From: Chara braunii
Lineage: Eukaryota > Streptophyta > Charophyceae > Charales > Characeae
Length of the DNA stretch: 31,696 bases
Assembly (NCBI GenBank): GCA_003427395.1
Contig: BFEA01000653.1
Span: forward strand, 66,137-97,832
Reading direction: 5' to 3'
Part shown: positions 9,374 to 17,759 of the stretch, in pieces
Layout: every line of letters starts with the position of its first letter
How positions within the stretch are numbered: the first letter of the stretch is position 1
Notes under the pieces: generated by a model
Told to the model about the DNA's origin: nothing
Databases searched by the model: none
The model's input: only the letters and a program-made list of their open reading frames with translations
Made by a program: the position numbers and the translations under genes

Positions 9374-9964
9374 TTAGACAAATTAATAGAAAAAAAGGTG
9401 GATTAAGCCAAGTTCCTCGCCATATGGTGTACCGATTTTGTTTGTGTTGAAGAAAGAAAGCGATCTCTGCATGCGTATAGACTATAGGGGCCATTACCAC
9501 GGATTGACGATCTTTTGGATAAAGTGCAGGGTTGCAAGTACTTCTCAAAGATAAACCTGAAATTGGGCTACCATCAGGTTGAGGTATTGTTTGAGGATCA
9601 ACACAAGACGACCTTTAGGACTCGATATGGCCACTATGAGGTTGTGGTTATGTCGTTTCGGTTGACCAATGCCCCTGGTACTTTCCAACGTTGTATGAAT
9701 GAACTCTTCCACGAGTGGTTAGACAAATTCGTTGTTGTATATTTAGATGATATTGTGAATTTAAGCAAGTCCTTAGAAGAGCACGAACAACACCTTCGCT
9801 TGGTGCTAAGCAAGTTGCACGAAGCTGAGTTTAAGCTGAGCCCAAAGAAGTGTGAATGGGCCAAGCGTCAGGTGTTGTATTTGGGGCATCTGTTAGATGG
9901 AGACGGAATCAAACCGGTGGACGCTAAGATAGCAGCAATTAGAGATTGACTGTCGCTTTGTACG
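9374..9964 (+). pseudogene. pol: Element A reverse transcriptase, catalytic site mutated
   Basis: RT copies the element RNA into DNA. Right of the stop, an extra A in the run near 9390-9397 shifts frame. About 30 bp present in B (after DYRG) are missing near 9486-9490. The central part is open from 9515: FSKINLKLGYHQ has Asn (AAC, 9554-9556) in place of the first catalytic Asp, FGLTNAP has become FRLTNAP, and YLDD (9740-9751) is intact. The thumb (HLRLVLSKLHEAEFKLSPKK) follows and a TGA closes the frame at 9947-9949. The loss of one catalytic aspartate predicts an inactive enzyme. Confidence 0.88.
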
Positions 9965-10530
9965 TTGACGAAACTACGGTCGTTCCTTGGTCTGGCCAAC
10001 TATTACCGCAAGTTCGTACAAAACTTTACTGTAATAGTTGCTCCATCGCGTAGGCTTTTAAGGAAGGAGACGGTCTGGAAATGGGATAAGGACTGCACTC
10101 CAGCCCTTAAGCGTCTGAAAAAATGCTTAATAGAGTACCCGGTTCTTAAGATCGCCGATCCATCTTTGCCATTTATAGTTACCACTGACGCCAATCAATA
10201 CCGGATTGGTGTTGTACTTCAACAGAATGATGATAATGGATACAAAACCGCCGAGTTTGTCCTGTAGACTGCCTTGTGAGAAGGTCTCCACTTCCACGTT
10301 CGAGAGAGAGTTGTTTGCTCTTAGAAAAGCCTTGAATCATTGGGGGCATTACCTCCTAGGTCGACACTTTAAATTTTATTCGCACCATGAGACACTTTGT
10401 TGGCTACAGACCCGAGCCCGGATGACACCTAAGTTGACAAGGTGGGCTGGGGACATAGATAAGTTTGACTTTGAACTAAAGCCAGTAAAGGGAAAATATA
10501 ACGTTGTTGCTGATGCGCTAAGTAGACGAG
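9965..10530 (+). pseudogene. pol: Element A connection and RNase H domain
   Basis: The connection region (LRSFLGLANYYRKFVQNF) leads into RNase H, which degrades the RNA strand after copying. Landmarks are FIVTTDANQY (first catalytic Asp), then after a frameshift near 10260 FERELFAL (catalytic Glu), then YSHHETLCWL and ADALSR. Element B and most family members have Asp in the Y-x-D-H-E motif where A has His, so a conserved acidic position is lost. Confidence 0.85.
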
Positions 10531-11480
10531 TTGATTTCTTCCATGCCATTGTAACATATTTGGAAGTAGGCGCTGAGTTGCAAGAAAAAATTAGAGCTGC
10601 TTATGTTAGTGATCCTGTCTATAGTGAGTTGATTCACAAAATGGAGACGGCACCACACGAAGTCCCGCACTATAGAATGACCCAAGGACTCTTGCTTGAA
10701 AAGATAGATGTGCACGACAAACTATGCATACCGAACAGCAAGGAGATTCGTAGTCTAATCCTAGGGGAATGCTACGACACCGAAGACATATGCTAACCTC
10801 TTACGTTCCTACACATGGGTTGGAATGGAACATGAATGTGTAGCTTATGTGCAAGGCTGCAAAGTGTGTCAGAGGAAAAGGAGTTCCACGCAGCCTCCCC
10901 GTGGTTTGTTTAGACCGCTGCCTATACCGTCGGGTCCCGGAGACTCCGTGTTTATAGACTTTATGGACACTAAAGTTAGAAGTAGAAATGGGAAGGGTTA
11001 GGGTAATTATGGACAGATTTAGCAAGTTTGCTGTTTTTGTACCACTCCCTTCTTAAGCAAGAACGAATTTAGTAATTTGGGAGTTCTTTAATCATTGGGT
11101 GAAAGGCTACGGACATCCCTTGACTGCTGTAAGTGATAGGGATACACGATTCACGGGCGAGCACTGGCAACAACTCATGAAAGTCTATGGGTCCAAACTA
11201 ACTATGTCCTCAGGTAGACACCAGAGCTGCAGCAAGTGCTACGAATGTACATTCGGCCAGATCAGATCGACTAGGATGAGCATCTTCCTAAGGTAGCTAG
11301 TGCCTATAACAATTATGTACATCTAGCTACAGCGAGGATGCCCACTGAGCTGCATTTGGGATGGCGTCTGCGCAGGCCCGTGGGCTATCTGAACCCTGAT
11401 CAAGTGCAAAAGCTTCCTCCAGGGACTGGAGAATTCGCTGTGCAGTACGAAACTTAGAGAACGTAAGGAAAAATATCAGA
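10531..11480 (+). pseudogene. pol: Element A integrase, zinc finger and third acidic residue lost
   Basis: Integrase inserts the DNA copy. The N-terminal HHCC finger keeps its cysteines (GCKVCQR near 10855-10875), but the histidine half (HDTEGHFGWH in B) is reduced to YDTEDIC by substitution and a deletion near 10780-10790. In the core, the first Asp (VFIDFMDT, codon 10957-10959) and second Asp (VSDRDTRF, codon 11135-11137) remain. The block holding the catalytic Glu (PETNGQTE in B) is deleted near 11220. Frameshifts and stops occur near 11000 and 11296. Confidence 0.85.
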
Positions 11481-11495
11481 AAGGCACAGCATCAG

Positions 11496-12002
11496 ATGAT
11501 AGAACAGGCAAATAAGCACCGCAGACCTTCGCAGTTTGCTGTAGGAGATTTGGTCTGGGTGAAGTCCAAGGAGTTTCTCCCAGAGGAGAACATCTCGCAG
11601 AAGTTATTGCCTGCGTATAGGGGACCGTGGCAGATACTTGACGTGGTTGGTGATGTGGATGGTCCTTCCTATGTTGTTGAGATTCCTGTGCATTTGCACA
11701 CTTACCCGGTGTTTCATGCCTCTAAGTTGCTCCCTTGTGTCAATAATGATCTATTTCCATCTTGGAGATCTATGATTCCTCCCGATATGGATGGCAAGTA
11801 TGACGTGGATCGCATCGTTGCAGAGGATGTTTATAGATCAGGACACAAGGGTAGACCCCAGTGACAATATAAGGTCAGATTTGCCAATCAAGAACCTTCG
11901 GAAGATCACTGGTTTACTAGGGATGAACTAGTAGAGACTGCACCACACATAGTGTCTTTCTATGACAGAGCTAGATGAGAAATCAACATAGTTGATAGGT
12001 GA
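11496..12002 (+). pseudogene. pol: Element A integrase C-terminus and chromodomain-like tail
   Basis: A GPY/F-like block (AVGDLVWVKSKEFLPEE, then LLPAYRGPWQILD, then YPVFHASKLLP) leads into a chromodomain-like tail: YDVDRIVAEDVYR, then YKVRFANQEPSEDHWFTRDEL, then APHIVSFYDR. In chromoviruses this tail directs integration to chromatin marks. The Trp of the canonical V-K-W motif is Phe here, so the aromatic cage is atypical. A CGA-to-TGA change (11862-11864) cuts the tail; B reads CGA there. The original end is the TGA at 12000-12002, 45 bp before the 3' LTR. Confidence 0.85.
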
Positions 12003-12047
12003 AGACTGTAACTTTCTCGGAGGACCTCGAAATTAGGCCGGCAAGAG
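12003..12047 (+). other. Segment upstream of element A 3' LTR, polypurine tract position
   Basis: The polypurine tract that primes plus-strand DNA should lie here. The last bases are GGCCGGCAAGAG, only partly purine, and element B has GGCCGGCGAGAG. If functional, this is a short and atypical tract. Confidence 0.45.
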
Positions 12048-12644
12048 TGAAAGGCATTCCATGATGCAGACCCCGAATTCGAATCTCAGGGGCGAAGTCC
12101 CAGGCCCAAAAGAAGCCAAGTCAGCCAGTTTCAGAAAGGTTGCGTCGGGTACCCCAGGGGTCAAGTCCAACAGGTACCCGGTCAAAAGTTATGTCTCGAA
12201 GTCAAAGGGCATATTCTACAGGCAAAAGTCATGTCTCATAGGCAGAGAGTCATATCCCACAGATGAAAGGTCGTGACTCACAGGCCCAATCAGCAGCACA
12301 CCAAGGAAAATTCAGGGAGGTACCAGGCCTCGACATTCTGACGCAAACAGGCCGCGGGCATGTGCTACCAGTTCCAAGTCAAGCCAAAGGAAGCAGAGGC
12401 TGGGGCGAGTGAAGGCTCAGTCCAAGTGAATATAAGGACTGGCCAGCCTCATTTCAAACAGATTACTCACCCGTGAGAAGTGTGGAAGTGCTGCTGAGGC
12501 ACTTGCGCGCTATCTGCGAGTGGCATGCGCGAGAGCCCTGGCTGGGAAGAGCTGCACTGTGAGAGGAAGGCGGCCATAGCCGCACAGCTAGTAGTAGGAG
12601 ATAGAGCTGAGTAGTAGCGGATGAATTCAGAGTCACGATCTTTA

Positions 12645-12699
<55 letters not shown>

Positions 12700-12995
12700 C
12701 AAGAAGAGGACAGGGAGAGAGAGAGAGAGTGAGGCGGAGAGAGAAGAGAGTAACCTACTTTGGTTGAGGATGATGGACATGGGCTGCTGAACTCTGCGCT
12801 GTTGAGCGCTTGGTGACTGGAACTCCGAAACTGCTTAATAACTTAATAAGCTAATATCATAGTAATATGATAATTCGTTGGAATTTCTAAGCTGCGCTAT
12901 TCTGGACTGCATTTCTGGTCTCCAGTGTGGATTTTCGTGCAATCTCTCAATGTGTGTTTGTGTGCTCAAGGTGACGAGCAGTAAGACTCAATGCA
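12048..12995 (+). repeat. Element A 3' LTR
   Basis: A 948-bp copy of 4602-5579, beginning TGAAAGG and ending AATGCA. TATAAGG (12431-12437) is a candidate TATA box placing transcription start near 12460. The GA microsatellite (about 12650-12695) is uninterrupted, unlike that of the 5' LTR. TCTG of the target duplication follows immediately. Confidence 0.92.
12431..12437 (+). promoter_or_regulatory. Candidate TATA box in the LTR
   Basis: TATAAGG precedes the conserved ACTGGCCAGCC. The corresponding sequences are TGTAAGG in the element A 5' LTR (4985-4991) and TATAGGG in the element B 3' LTR (31420-31426), so the A 5' copy has lost the TATA core. Assignment rests on motif and position only. Confidence 0.45.
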
Positions 12996-13046
12996 TCTGT
13001 CACAGGCAGAAAAAATAATATGCTCCAGACATGCCGCTGGCAGAGA
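12996..13046 (+). repeat. Right half of the repeat fragment that received element A
   Basis: TCTGTCACAGGC, then CTCCAGACATGCCGCT, match the ~480-bp array at 19144-19186 (and 19967-20000). The left flank 4580-4601 (CCACGAAACAAAGCAAGG plus TCTG) matches the sequence immediately to its left there. Element A therefore split a member of that family. Confidence 0.85.
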
Positions 13047-13440
13047 CAAATGGCTGGCTGCCTCTAATGACACCCAGCCTCCCACCCCTACTACTGAAAT
13101 CCTTCACATAGGCATATGGGTCATGTAACATCTTCCCGATTCTTCCCTTTGCCAACCTCTTGGCACCTCGGTGCTGCGGCAACCCTTGTGGCTACGAGCA
13201 TCGTGCATACAGATCCACCTCATGCAATTTCTTATCCACCCCTAATGCCACAGTCCTTTATTGTGTCAGATGGACAATGTGTGCTGTGGCATCTGTGACC
13301 ATTTTGTTTTCGCCTTCTCAATCAGGGCATTATGGTCAACCACATTTTGTACAGAAAAAGGATACCTATTCACCCCTTACGGAGGGCTGCAAAGGAGAAT
13401 TATCTGCATCTCCAGGAGTACTACATAAGCTGAGGAAATC
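13047..13440. other. No supported feature
   Basis: Moderately GC-balanced DNA. The minus strand has a short open stretch (13000-13182) without an ATG start, and the plus strand has short overlapping open stretches, but no domain or convincing pair of splice sites. Nothing is assigned. Confidence 0.6.
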
Positions 13441-13534
13441 ATCAGCATCATCATCGTCACCAGCATGTTTACTTTGGTTTAACACGCCGTCGTCATCATC
13501 AACATCATCATCATCAGCATGTTTACTTCGGTTT

Positions 13535-13571
<37 letters not shown>

Positions 13572-13880
13572 TTTACTTCTGGTTTAAGACATCATCACCA
13601 TCATTATCTCCACCGCCATCACCATGATGCTTACTTCTATCCGCTGACATCAACATCATCAGCTTTGTCGTTGTTGTCATCACCATCACCATCACCATCA
13701 CCATCACCATCACCATCGCCATAAAACACCATCACCATTAAACACCATCACCATCACCATCACCATCACCATCACCATCACCATGATGCTTACTCTTGGC
13801 TGAGGACATTTTCATAACATCATCATTGCCTTAATTAGCATCGTTGCCGCCGTTGCTACCATCATCTTCATCTTCCTCAT
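13441..13880. repeat. Compound (CAT)n / (CACCAT)n satellite with embedded TTACTTyGGTTTAA motif
   Basis: Runs of ATC/CAT trinucleotides and the hexamer CACCAT (about 13677-13720 and 13743-13787) fill the segment. A second motif, CATGTTTACTTyGGTTTAA, recurs near 13464 and 13519, with diverged versions near 13569, 13624 and 13783, so the array is a higher-order repeat. The His-rich translation is a by-product. Confidence 0.85.
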
Positions 13881-14150
13881 CATCGTGTGTGTTTCTAAAG
13901 AAATGCAGAGGTCCATCATGGCCTTTCAATAGGCGGGAGCATTTACAGTTTGGCAAGGGCAGGAATAATAGATTTTGCTAGCCTATCAGATCTTGGCTGC
14001 CCAAGGTACAGGTCTTTTTGCTCTTCCTAACCCAACCCCACCCATAACCCTAATTCTTTAAATTTGGGATCCCCACTAATTGCATCACAATCCTCCTTTC
14101 AGTCTTGTCACAACATTACAATTCTGTCCTCTCACTTCCTTCCACTCACC

Positions 14151-14250
14151 CCCTTGGCTCCCCTACTTCTCTAGCCTTTCAACAACTACAAGCAAAGTAC
14201 CCCTGGCTCCCCTGCTTTCTCTAGCCTGCCAAGGACCACAAGGTAGCAAA
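14151..14250. repeat. Tandem duplication, about 49 bp
   Basis: GGCTCCCCTACTTCTCTAGCC is repeated as GGCTCCCCTGCTTTCTCTAGCC, each followed by an ACTACAAG or ACCACAAG segment. The flanking 13880-14150 contains no recognisable gene. Confidence 0.6.
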
Positions 14251-14364
14251 CTACCCTATTTATCAAAACCCTAGACCCTAATGATCAATTTCCATCACCC
14301 ATTGCTATTGCTTTCATCTTTTGTTTTCCCCCCTTACTCAAAGTTCACATTGTTTTGCTTGCAG

Positions 14365-14505
14365 TGTGATCATTCTGTCAGTTCCTCCAATGTGTCCCTC
14401 GATGGCACCAGCACGCCAGCGCTCCTTAGACTTGACGTCCCGTTGGATGAGAGTTGTCCCACGACTTGCTTGGCGTGACTGCGGAAAAGACAGACGCCAT
14501 GGGAG
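14365..14505 (+). other. Candidate exon of unknown identity
   Basis: TTTTGCTTGCAG ends at 14364, a strong splice acceptor, and GAG|GTACTG begins an acceptable donor at 14506. The 141 bp between are open in one plus frame (second base phase) and GC-richer than their surroundings. The minus strand is also open across most of it and has an acceptor-like T-run then AG near 14554. No family is recognised. Identity and strand are undecided, and it may be chance. Confidence 0.22.
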
Positions 14506-14579
14506 GTACTGATTGGCCAATTATTCTTTCCTCTCCATCTGATTTCCTCCTAAAAAAAAATGAAATAGGAATAGCATTA

Positions 14580-14745
14580 TAGCAAACTTTTTTTTTTTCT
14601 TCTCTTTTTTTTCTTCTCTTTTTTTTTTCGGGTTTATCAGCCCCCAGGCCTGCTAGCAAACTCAATGCATTGCTGACTCGAACGAGTCCTATGTCTGCCA
14701 GGCTCCTCCTGCCCAAGTCAAACTCAATGCATTGCTGACCAGAGC
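14580..14745. repeat. Pyrimidine tract and spaced direct repeat
   Basis: A T/C run (about 14588-14628) is followed by two copies of CAAACTCAATGCATTGCTGAC (14657-14677 and 14719-14739), 62 bp apart. A minus-strand retroposon tail is possible. Nothing assignable follows up to about 15020. Confidence 0.5.
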
Positions 14746-15019
14746 CTCATGTGACATCTGCAGCTCTCTTAGGCTTTGCTGAACTTTTCTGACTGATAAT
14801 AAGGCAACATAAATAACAACATCATTGGACCGTTATCTTGTATGCTTTGATATGGAAATCCGAAATAATTGTTGTGAAAGTGTGAGAGCCCCTTGGCACA
14901 CTGCTGCACGCAGTCCTAGCTACACTGAGCTATGACAATCAACAGGTATTATTGAAATTTTCTGACCACTTTTAGGCGTCAAACAAGTCACTCTAGCAGT
15001 TAAAAGTGGCATTACCACA

Positions 15020-15300
15020 TATGGTATCAGTTTGAAGGTCACCCTTATCCCCTAGGGAGGGTATCAGTTATGGGTGGGCAAGCCTGTGTTCATACTGCAA
15101 CCATGCAGGGGTGGGATGGATATCATGACTGGTATGTTTCACGTTTGCAGTGTTTTTTTTTTTACGACTTAGCTGAACCACATTTCTAGGGGAGGTGATA
15201 TCAGAAGCCTCCCCTAGTAAGGTTCTGGTTGCTCCAGTCTATTGGTGGGGAGCTACAGCTGCTGGAAAGCGGGTCCAGCATCCCCTTGAATGCAATATTG
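15020..15300. repeat. SINE-body repeat and minus-strand retroposon with poly(T) lead
   Basis: 15080-15130 (ACTGCAACCATGCAGGGGTGGGA...GATATCA) matches the SINE body at 16576-16610. A T run near 15151-15163 then leads into sequence containing a 10-bp perfect hairpin (CTAGGGGAGG 15186-15195, CCTCCCCTAG 15208-15217) and, at 15235-15285, repeat family R2. A T run at the left edge fits a retroposon inserted in minus orientation. Confidence 0.5.
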
Positions 15301-15417
15301 ATTTTGCAGAAGGAGAACACTAGTAGATCTTCCTGCCAGCATTGACTACCCTAGGGGAGACTGGGGGATTCACTGAGACTGGAACACGATTCAGTGGATT
15401 CATTGATTTTGCAATGC

Positions 15418-15418
<1 letters not shown>

Positions 15419-15451
<33 letters not shown>

Positions 15452-15490
15452 GCCCAGGGTCTAACCTATGACACCCCCCAGCAAACCTGT

Positions 15491-15538
<48 letters not shown>

Positions 15539-15640
15539 GCCCGAGCTGATGCTAGGGGTGCTGGCAAGAGCAGACACCATTAAGTTAACACTCCTGGGTA
15601 AGATCCATCTATTGATGGGGAGCAGCACCTGATCCGCAAA
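15419..15640 (-). mobile_element. Two adjacent minus-strand retroposon tails, each poly(T)-AACAGCCC
   Basis: Two long T runs (about 15420-15447 and 15491-15534) are each followed by AACAGCCC. On the minus strand this reads GGGCTGTT then poly(A), the 3' end of a poly(A)-tailed SINE or short LINE. The second continues into repeat R2 (GGGGTGCTGGCAAGAGCAGACACC), also found at 4105-4205. The first may be a truncated member of the same family. Confidence 0.6.
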
Positions 15641-16355
15641 ACAGAATTGGCTTACATCCTGCAACCCATTTTGAGAGACCTCCAAAAACTTGTTTTACTC
15701 AAGACTGCAACCTGCACTTCTACCCATTTTGAGAGACCCCTACCAACTCCAAGGAGGCAGATGGAGACTGTGCAAACTACCCCTTCACGCAAAAGTGGGG
15801 TGCCGTATCTGTAGAGCAAACACTGGTAGAGAACCTTGTTCTTAACTAACCTCTTCACCCATATACAGGGTGCCACCTCATACCATAGGACCTAGTAGCT
15901 AAACATTGCAGTTCACAGAGAGAAGACTGAGCTTCAGCTGAAAAAAAGAACATCAAAACACCTGCTGCCATACCAACTCATAGGGATTAAGCATAAGGAA
16001 GAGGGAGGGAAAGGGTCTAGGAATTCCGATAAAGGACGAAGGGGTACATCAGGTTCCACATTTGTCCAATCATAAAAAATCAGGCAGTGAATTCATCACT
16101 CTGCTCATCCCGGTCTTATCTCCTGTCCCCACTCCATTTGATCTTTCCTAACTTACCCCCCTTGAGCCCCCCCTAGCAAAGCGCCACTGAATTGTTGTAT
16201 GTGTTGCAGAACTTCTTTTTTGGAGGATAAAAAATGGAATTTTTTAATTTTTTTTTTCCGTAACTTTATTCCCATGAGCTGTGATAACTGTCTGCACTTG
16301 CAACTTGATTGATTCTGTAAAGTCTGGGCCATCCAGCCTTGCTCCCTCCATTTCA
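15641..16355. other. No gene seen; small direct repeat
   Basis: CCCATTTTGAGAGACC occurs at about 15663-15680 and 15722-15740, marking a short duplication. The rest, including a T run near 16240-16257, shows no recognisable coding or RNA feature. Confidence 0.5.
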
Positions 16356-16361
16356 AAGGTA

Positions 16362-16640
16362 CAGCGACATCGTGATTAAGGCATCTGGCTGTTCAGGCCA
16401 AGATCGCTGGTTCGATTCCTTGCACGGTCGATCCAACTGTGGTACAAAACACCAATGCTTCTGTGTGGTAACTGGTCGGGAAATCGTATGCGGACTTGGT
16501 GGCACTGGCTACGTGCTAATGGCTATGGCCTGTAGGAGGGTCTCAGAGGACGCCATGTGAGGAGAGTGTGTGCTCACACTGCAACCGTCAAGGGTGGGAG
16601 GGATATCAAGACCGTTATGGTTCCGCTTTTGAATATCGAG
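16362..16640 (+). mobile_element. tRNA-derived SINE, copy 1
   Basis: The head GTGATTAAGGCATCTGGCTG, followed 16 nt later by a perfect Pol III B box GGTTCGATTCC (16409-16419), resembles the D-arm to T-arm region of a tRNA. The body continues with TGGTACAAAACACC and ACTGCAACCGTCAAGGGTGGGA. The body also occurs at 15080-15130. Orientation is plus. Confidence 0.65.
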
Positions 16641-16645
16641 TCATG

Positions 16646-16745
16646 GTTGCAGTGGTCGAGGTGTCTGGCTATTCAGCCCGAGATCACTGGTTTGATTCCC
16701 CCTTCCAGGACCGATCGGAGTGCGGTACAAAAAAACAGTGATCGT
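16646..16745 (+). mobile_element. tRNA-derived SINE, copy 2
   Basis: A second head, GGTCGAGGTGTCTGGCTATT then GAGATCACTGGTTTGATTCC (B box 16689-16699), is followed by GTGCGGTACAAAAAAACAGTG. It corresponds to copy 1 head for head 280 bp downstream and ends in an A-rich stretch. The body is shorter, so this copy is truncated. Confidence 0.62.
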
Positions 16746-16873
16746 GAGTTTGAAAGTTGAATATTCCTGCGATCAGATGATACAATAATGTTAGCGGCTA
16801 AGAGCCCTTTCAAAATCAAAGAAAAACAAAAAAATTGAGTTACGTCGCTTACGTGGCAGCGTCGTGGCTGTTC

Positions 16874-17085
16874 TCATCACTGTTTGTTTAACGCTTAACA
16901 GTGGTGCTTCTTGTTCTTCTTGCTCTTTGTGCTGATCACTGGTAAGGTATGGACAATCTAGATCCTGTTTGTTTTGACTCATCCCTGTTTGTCTAACGCT
17001 TAACAGTGGTGCTTCTTCTTCTTTCTTGTTCTTTGTGCTGATCACTGCATGGTGTGGACAACCTAGATCCTGTGTTTCGACTTAA
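16874..17085. repeat. 105-bp tandem duplication next to the ankyrin exon
   Basis: Two copies begin TCATCmCTGTTTGTyTAACGC, share TTAACAGTGGTGCTTCTT and TTTGTGCTGATCACTG, and end ACCTAGATCCTGT. They start at 16874 and 16979, an exact 105-bp offset. The second ends 17 bp before the exon, so its pyrimidine-rich part (about 17010-17035) may serve the upstream intron. Confidence 0.85.
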
Positions 17086-17101
17086 TAAATCGGCGAACTA
17101 G

Positions 17102-17188
17102 TCTGCATTATGCAGCTAAGGGAGGGCATGTAGAATGTGTGCGCCAGTTGCTGATTGCAGCACAAACAGGACCTGTCGCCGAGTCATG
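17102..17188 (+). CDS. Internal exon of an XB3/XBAT-type ankyrin-RING E3 ubiquitin ligase
   Basis: An AG acceptor (17100-17101) precedes and a GTAAGC donor (17189-17194) follows an 87-bp segment encoding an ankyrin repeat: LHYAAKGGHVECVRQLL, then IAAQTGPVAES. From memory of the rice XB3 and Arabidopsis XBAT31/32 family, a segment of the same length contains LHHAAYYGHVDC and AAAQTTPVADSWGF, so the match appears colinear without gaps. Both ends fall at phase 2: the residue before Leu would be nn|T (Cys if TG|T, as in XB3) and the Trp codon would be TG|G. Reading through the donor gives an immediate TAA, so splicing is required. XB3 proteins are N-myristoylated or membrane-associated ankyrin proteins with a C-terminal RING that transfers ubiquitin. 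No other exon of the gene was found in the window; they must lie beyond it or are missing. It could be a relic, but the frame is intact. Confidence 0.75.
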
Positions 17189-17194
17189 GTAAGC

Positions 17195-17524
17195 AAACGA
17201 ATAAGCTCATAGCATCGCTTCCAGAAGCAGCATGACTTCTGCACACCCAAGTGCAAAGGTGGATTTCAAAGAAACAATAGCGAATTAGTTGAAAAACTTA
17301 AAGCAACCTCATACAATTGCTTACAAAGTTTCAAAAGTCTTCTGCAAAACCTAAGGGGGATAAATCATAAATGAGGATTTCAAGAAACAAAAATCCCGTC
17401 CCCTATGAAAACCTCCAGTGCCCTATTACTGGCTTCAGTATCCTCAGAAGTATCATCAAATGTTCATTGTAATCTCATGTAATTTTATAACGGACGCTGG
17501 GCCCGGTTCCCAGCAATTTATATA
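17195..17524 (+). other. Putative intron downstream of the ankyrin exon
   Basis: AT-rich sequence with no open frame of note and no recognisable repeat until the inverted repeat at 17526. It is consistent with the 5' part of an intron. Confidence 0.45.
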
Positions 17525-17525
17525 G

Positions 17526-17720
17526 CTGCCCGGTAAACCGTAGGCAGAGAGGGAGAAGAGGACAAGAAACGAGGGGCTGTGACAAACTGTTTTGTCGGAG
17601 TTTCACAGACTCATCAGGAGGCTGAAATATATATATATAATATTATATGTACGAAACAGTTTGTCACAGCCCCTCGTTTGTTGTCCTCTTCTCTCTCTCT
17701 GCCAACGGTTTACCGGGCAG
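17526..17720. repeat. Large inverted repeat (68-69-bp arms) of the array sequence
   Basis: The left arm 17526-17593 (CTGCCCGGTAAACCG...GAGGGGCTGTGACAAACTG) is almost exactly reverse-complementary to 17652-17720, with a 58-bp spacer containing (TA)n. The arm is the same sequence that opens each unit of the tandem array at 18811, 19290 and 20112, so two copies here are head to head around a TA tract. Confidence 0.9.
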
Positions 17721-17759
17721 TTCTGTTTGTGACGATATATATATACATACACACACACA

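Larger units (their letters stand above)
4602..12995 (+). mobile_element. Element A: full-length degenerate Ty3/gypsy retrotransposon with chromodomain-like tail
   Basis: An 8.4-kb element is bounded by two LTRs (4602-5579 and 12048-12995) beginning TGAAAGGCATTCC and ending CAATkCA. It is flanked by TCTG on both sides (4598-4601 and 12996-12999). Internal order is PBS, leader, gag with CCHC knuckle, protease, RT, RNase H, integrase and chromodomain-like tail; RNase H before integrase is the Ty3/gypsy order. By eye the two LTRs differ at roughly 50 positions over their first 620 bp, mostly transitions, so the insertion is old. Stops and frameshifts break every coding domain. Confidence 0.93.

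Noticed and set aside
13000-13182. Minus-strand 60-residue open stretch
   Set aside because: It lacks an ATG start, part of it is the element A flanking repeat, and no supporting splice sites or family were found.
13160-13627. 155-codon open frame with a poly-His run
   Set aside because: The His and Ser runs are translations of (CAT)n and (TCA)n microsatellite. No conserved motif.
13441-13880. Possible CRISPR-like spacing of the TTACTTyGGTTTAA motif
   Set aside because: Repeats are few, diverged and separated by simple-sequence DNA, and the context is eukaryotic.
14041-14280. CCCTAA-like words suggesting telomeric repeats
   Set aside because: Only isolated ACCCTAAT or CCCTAGACCCTAA words, no tandem array.
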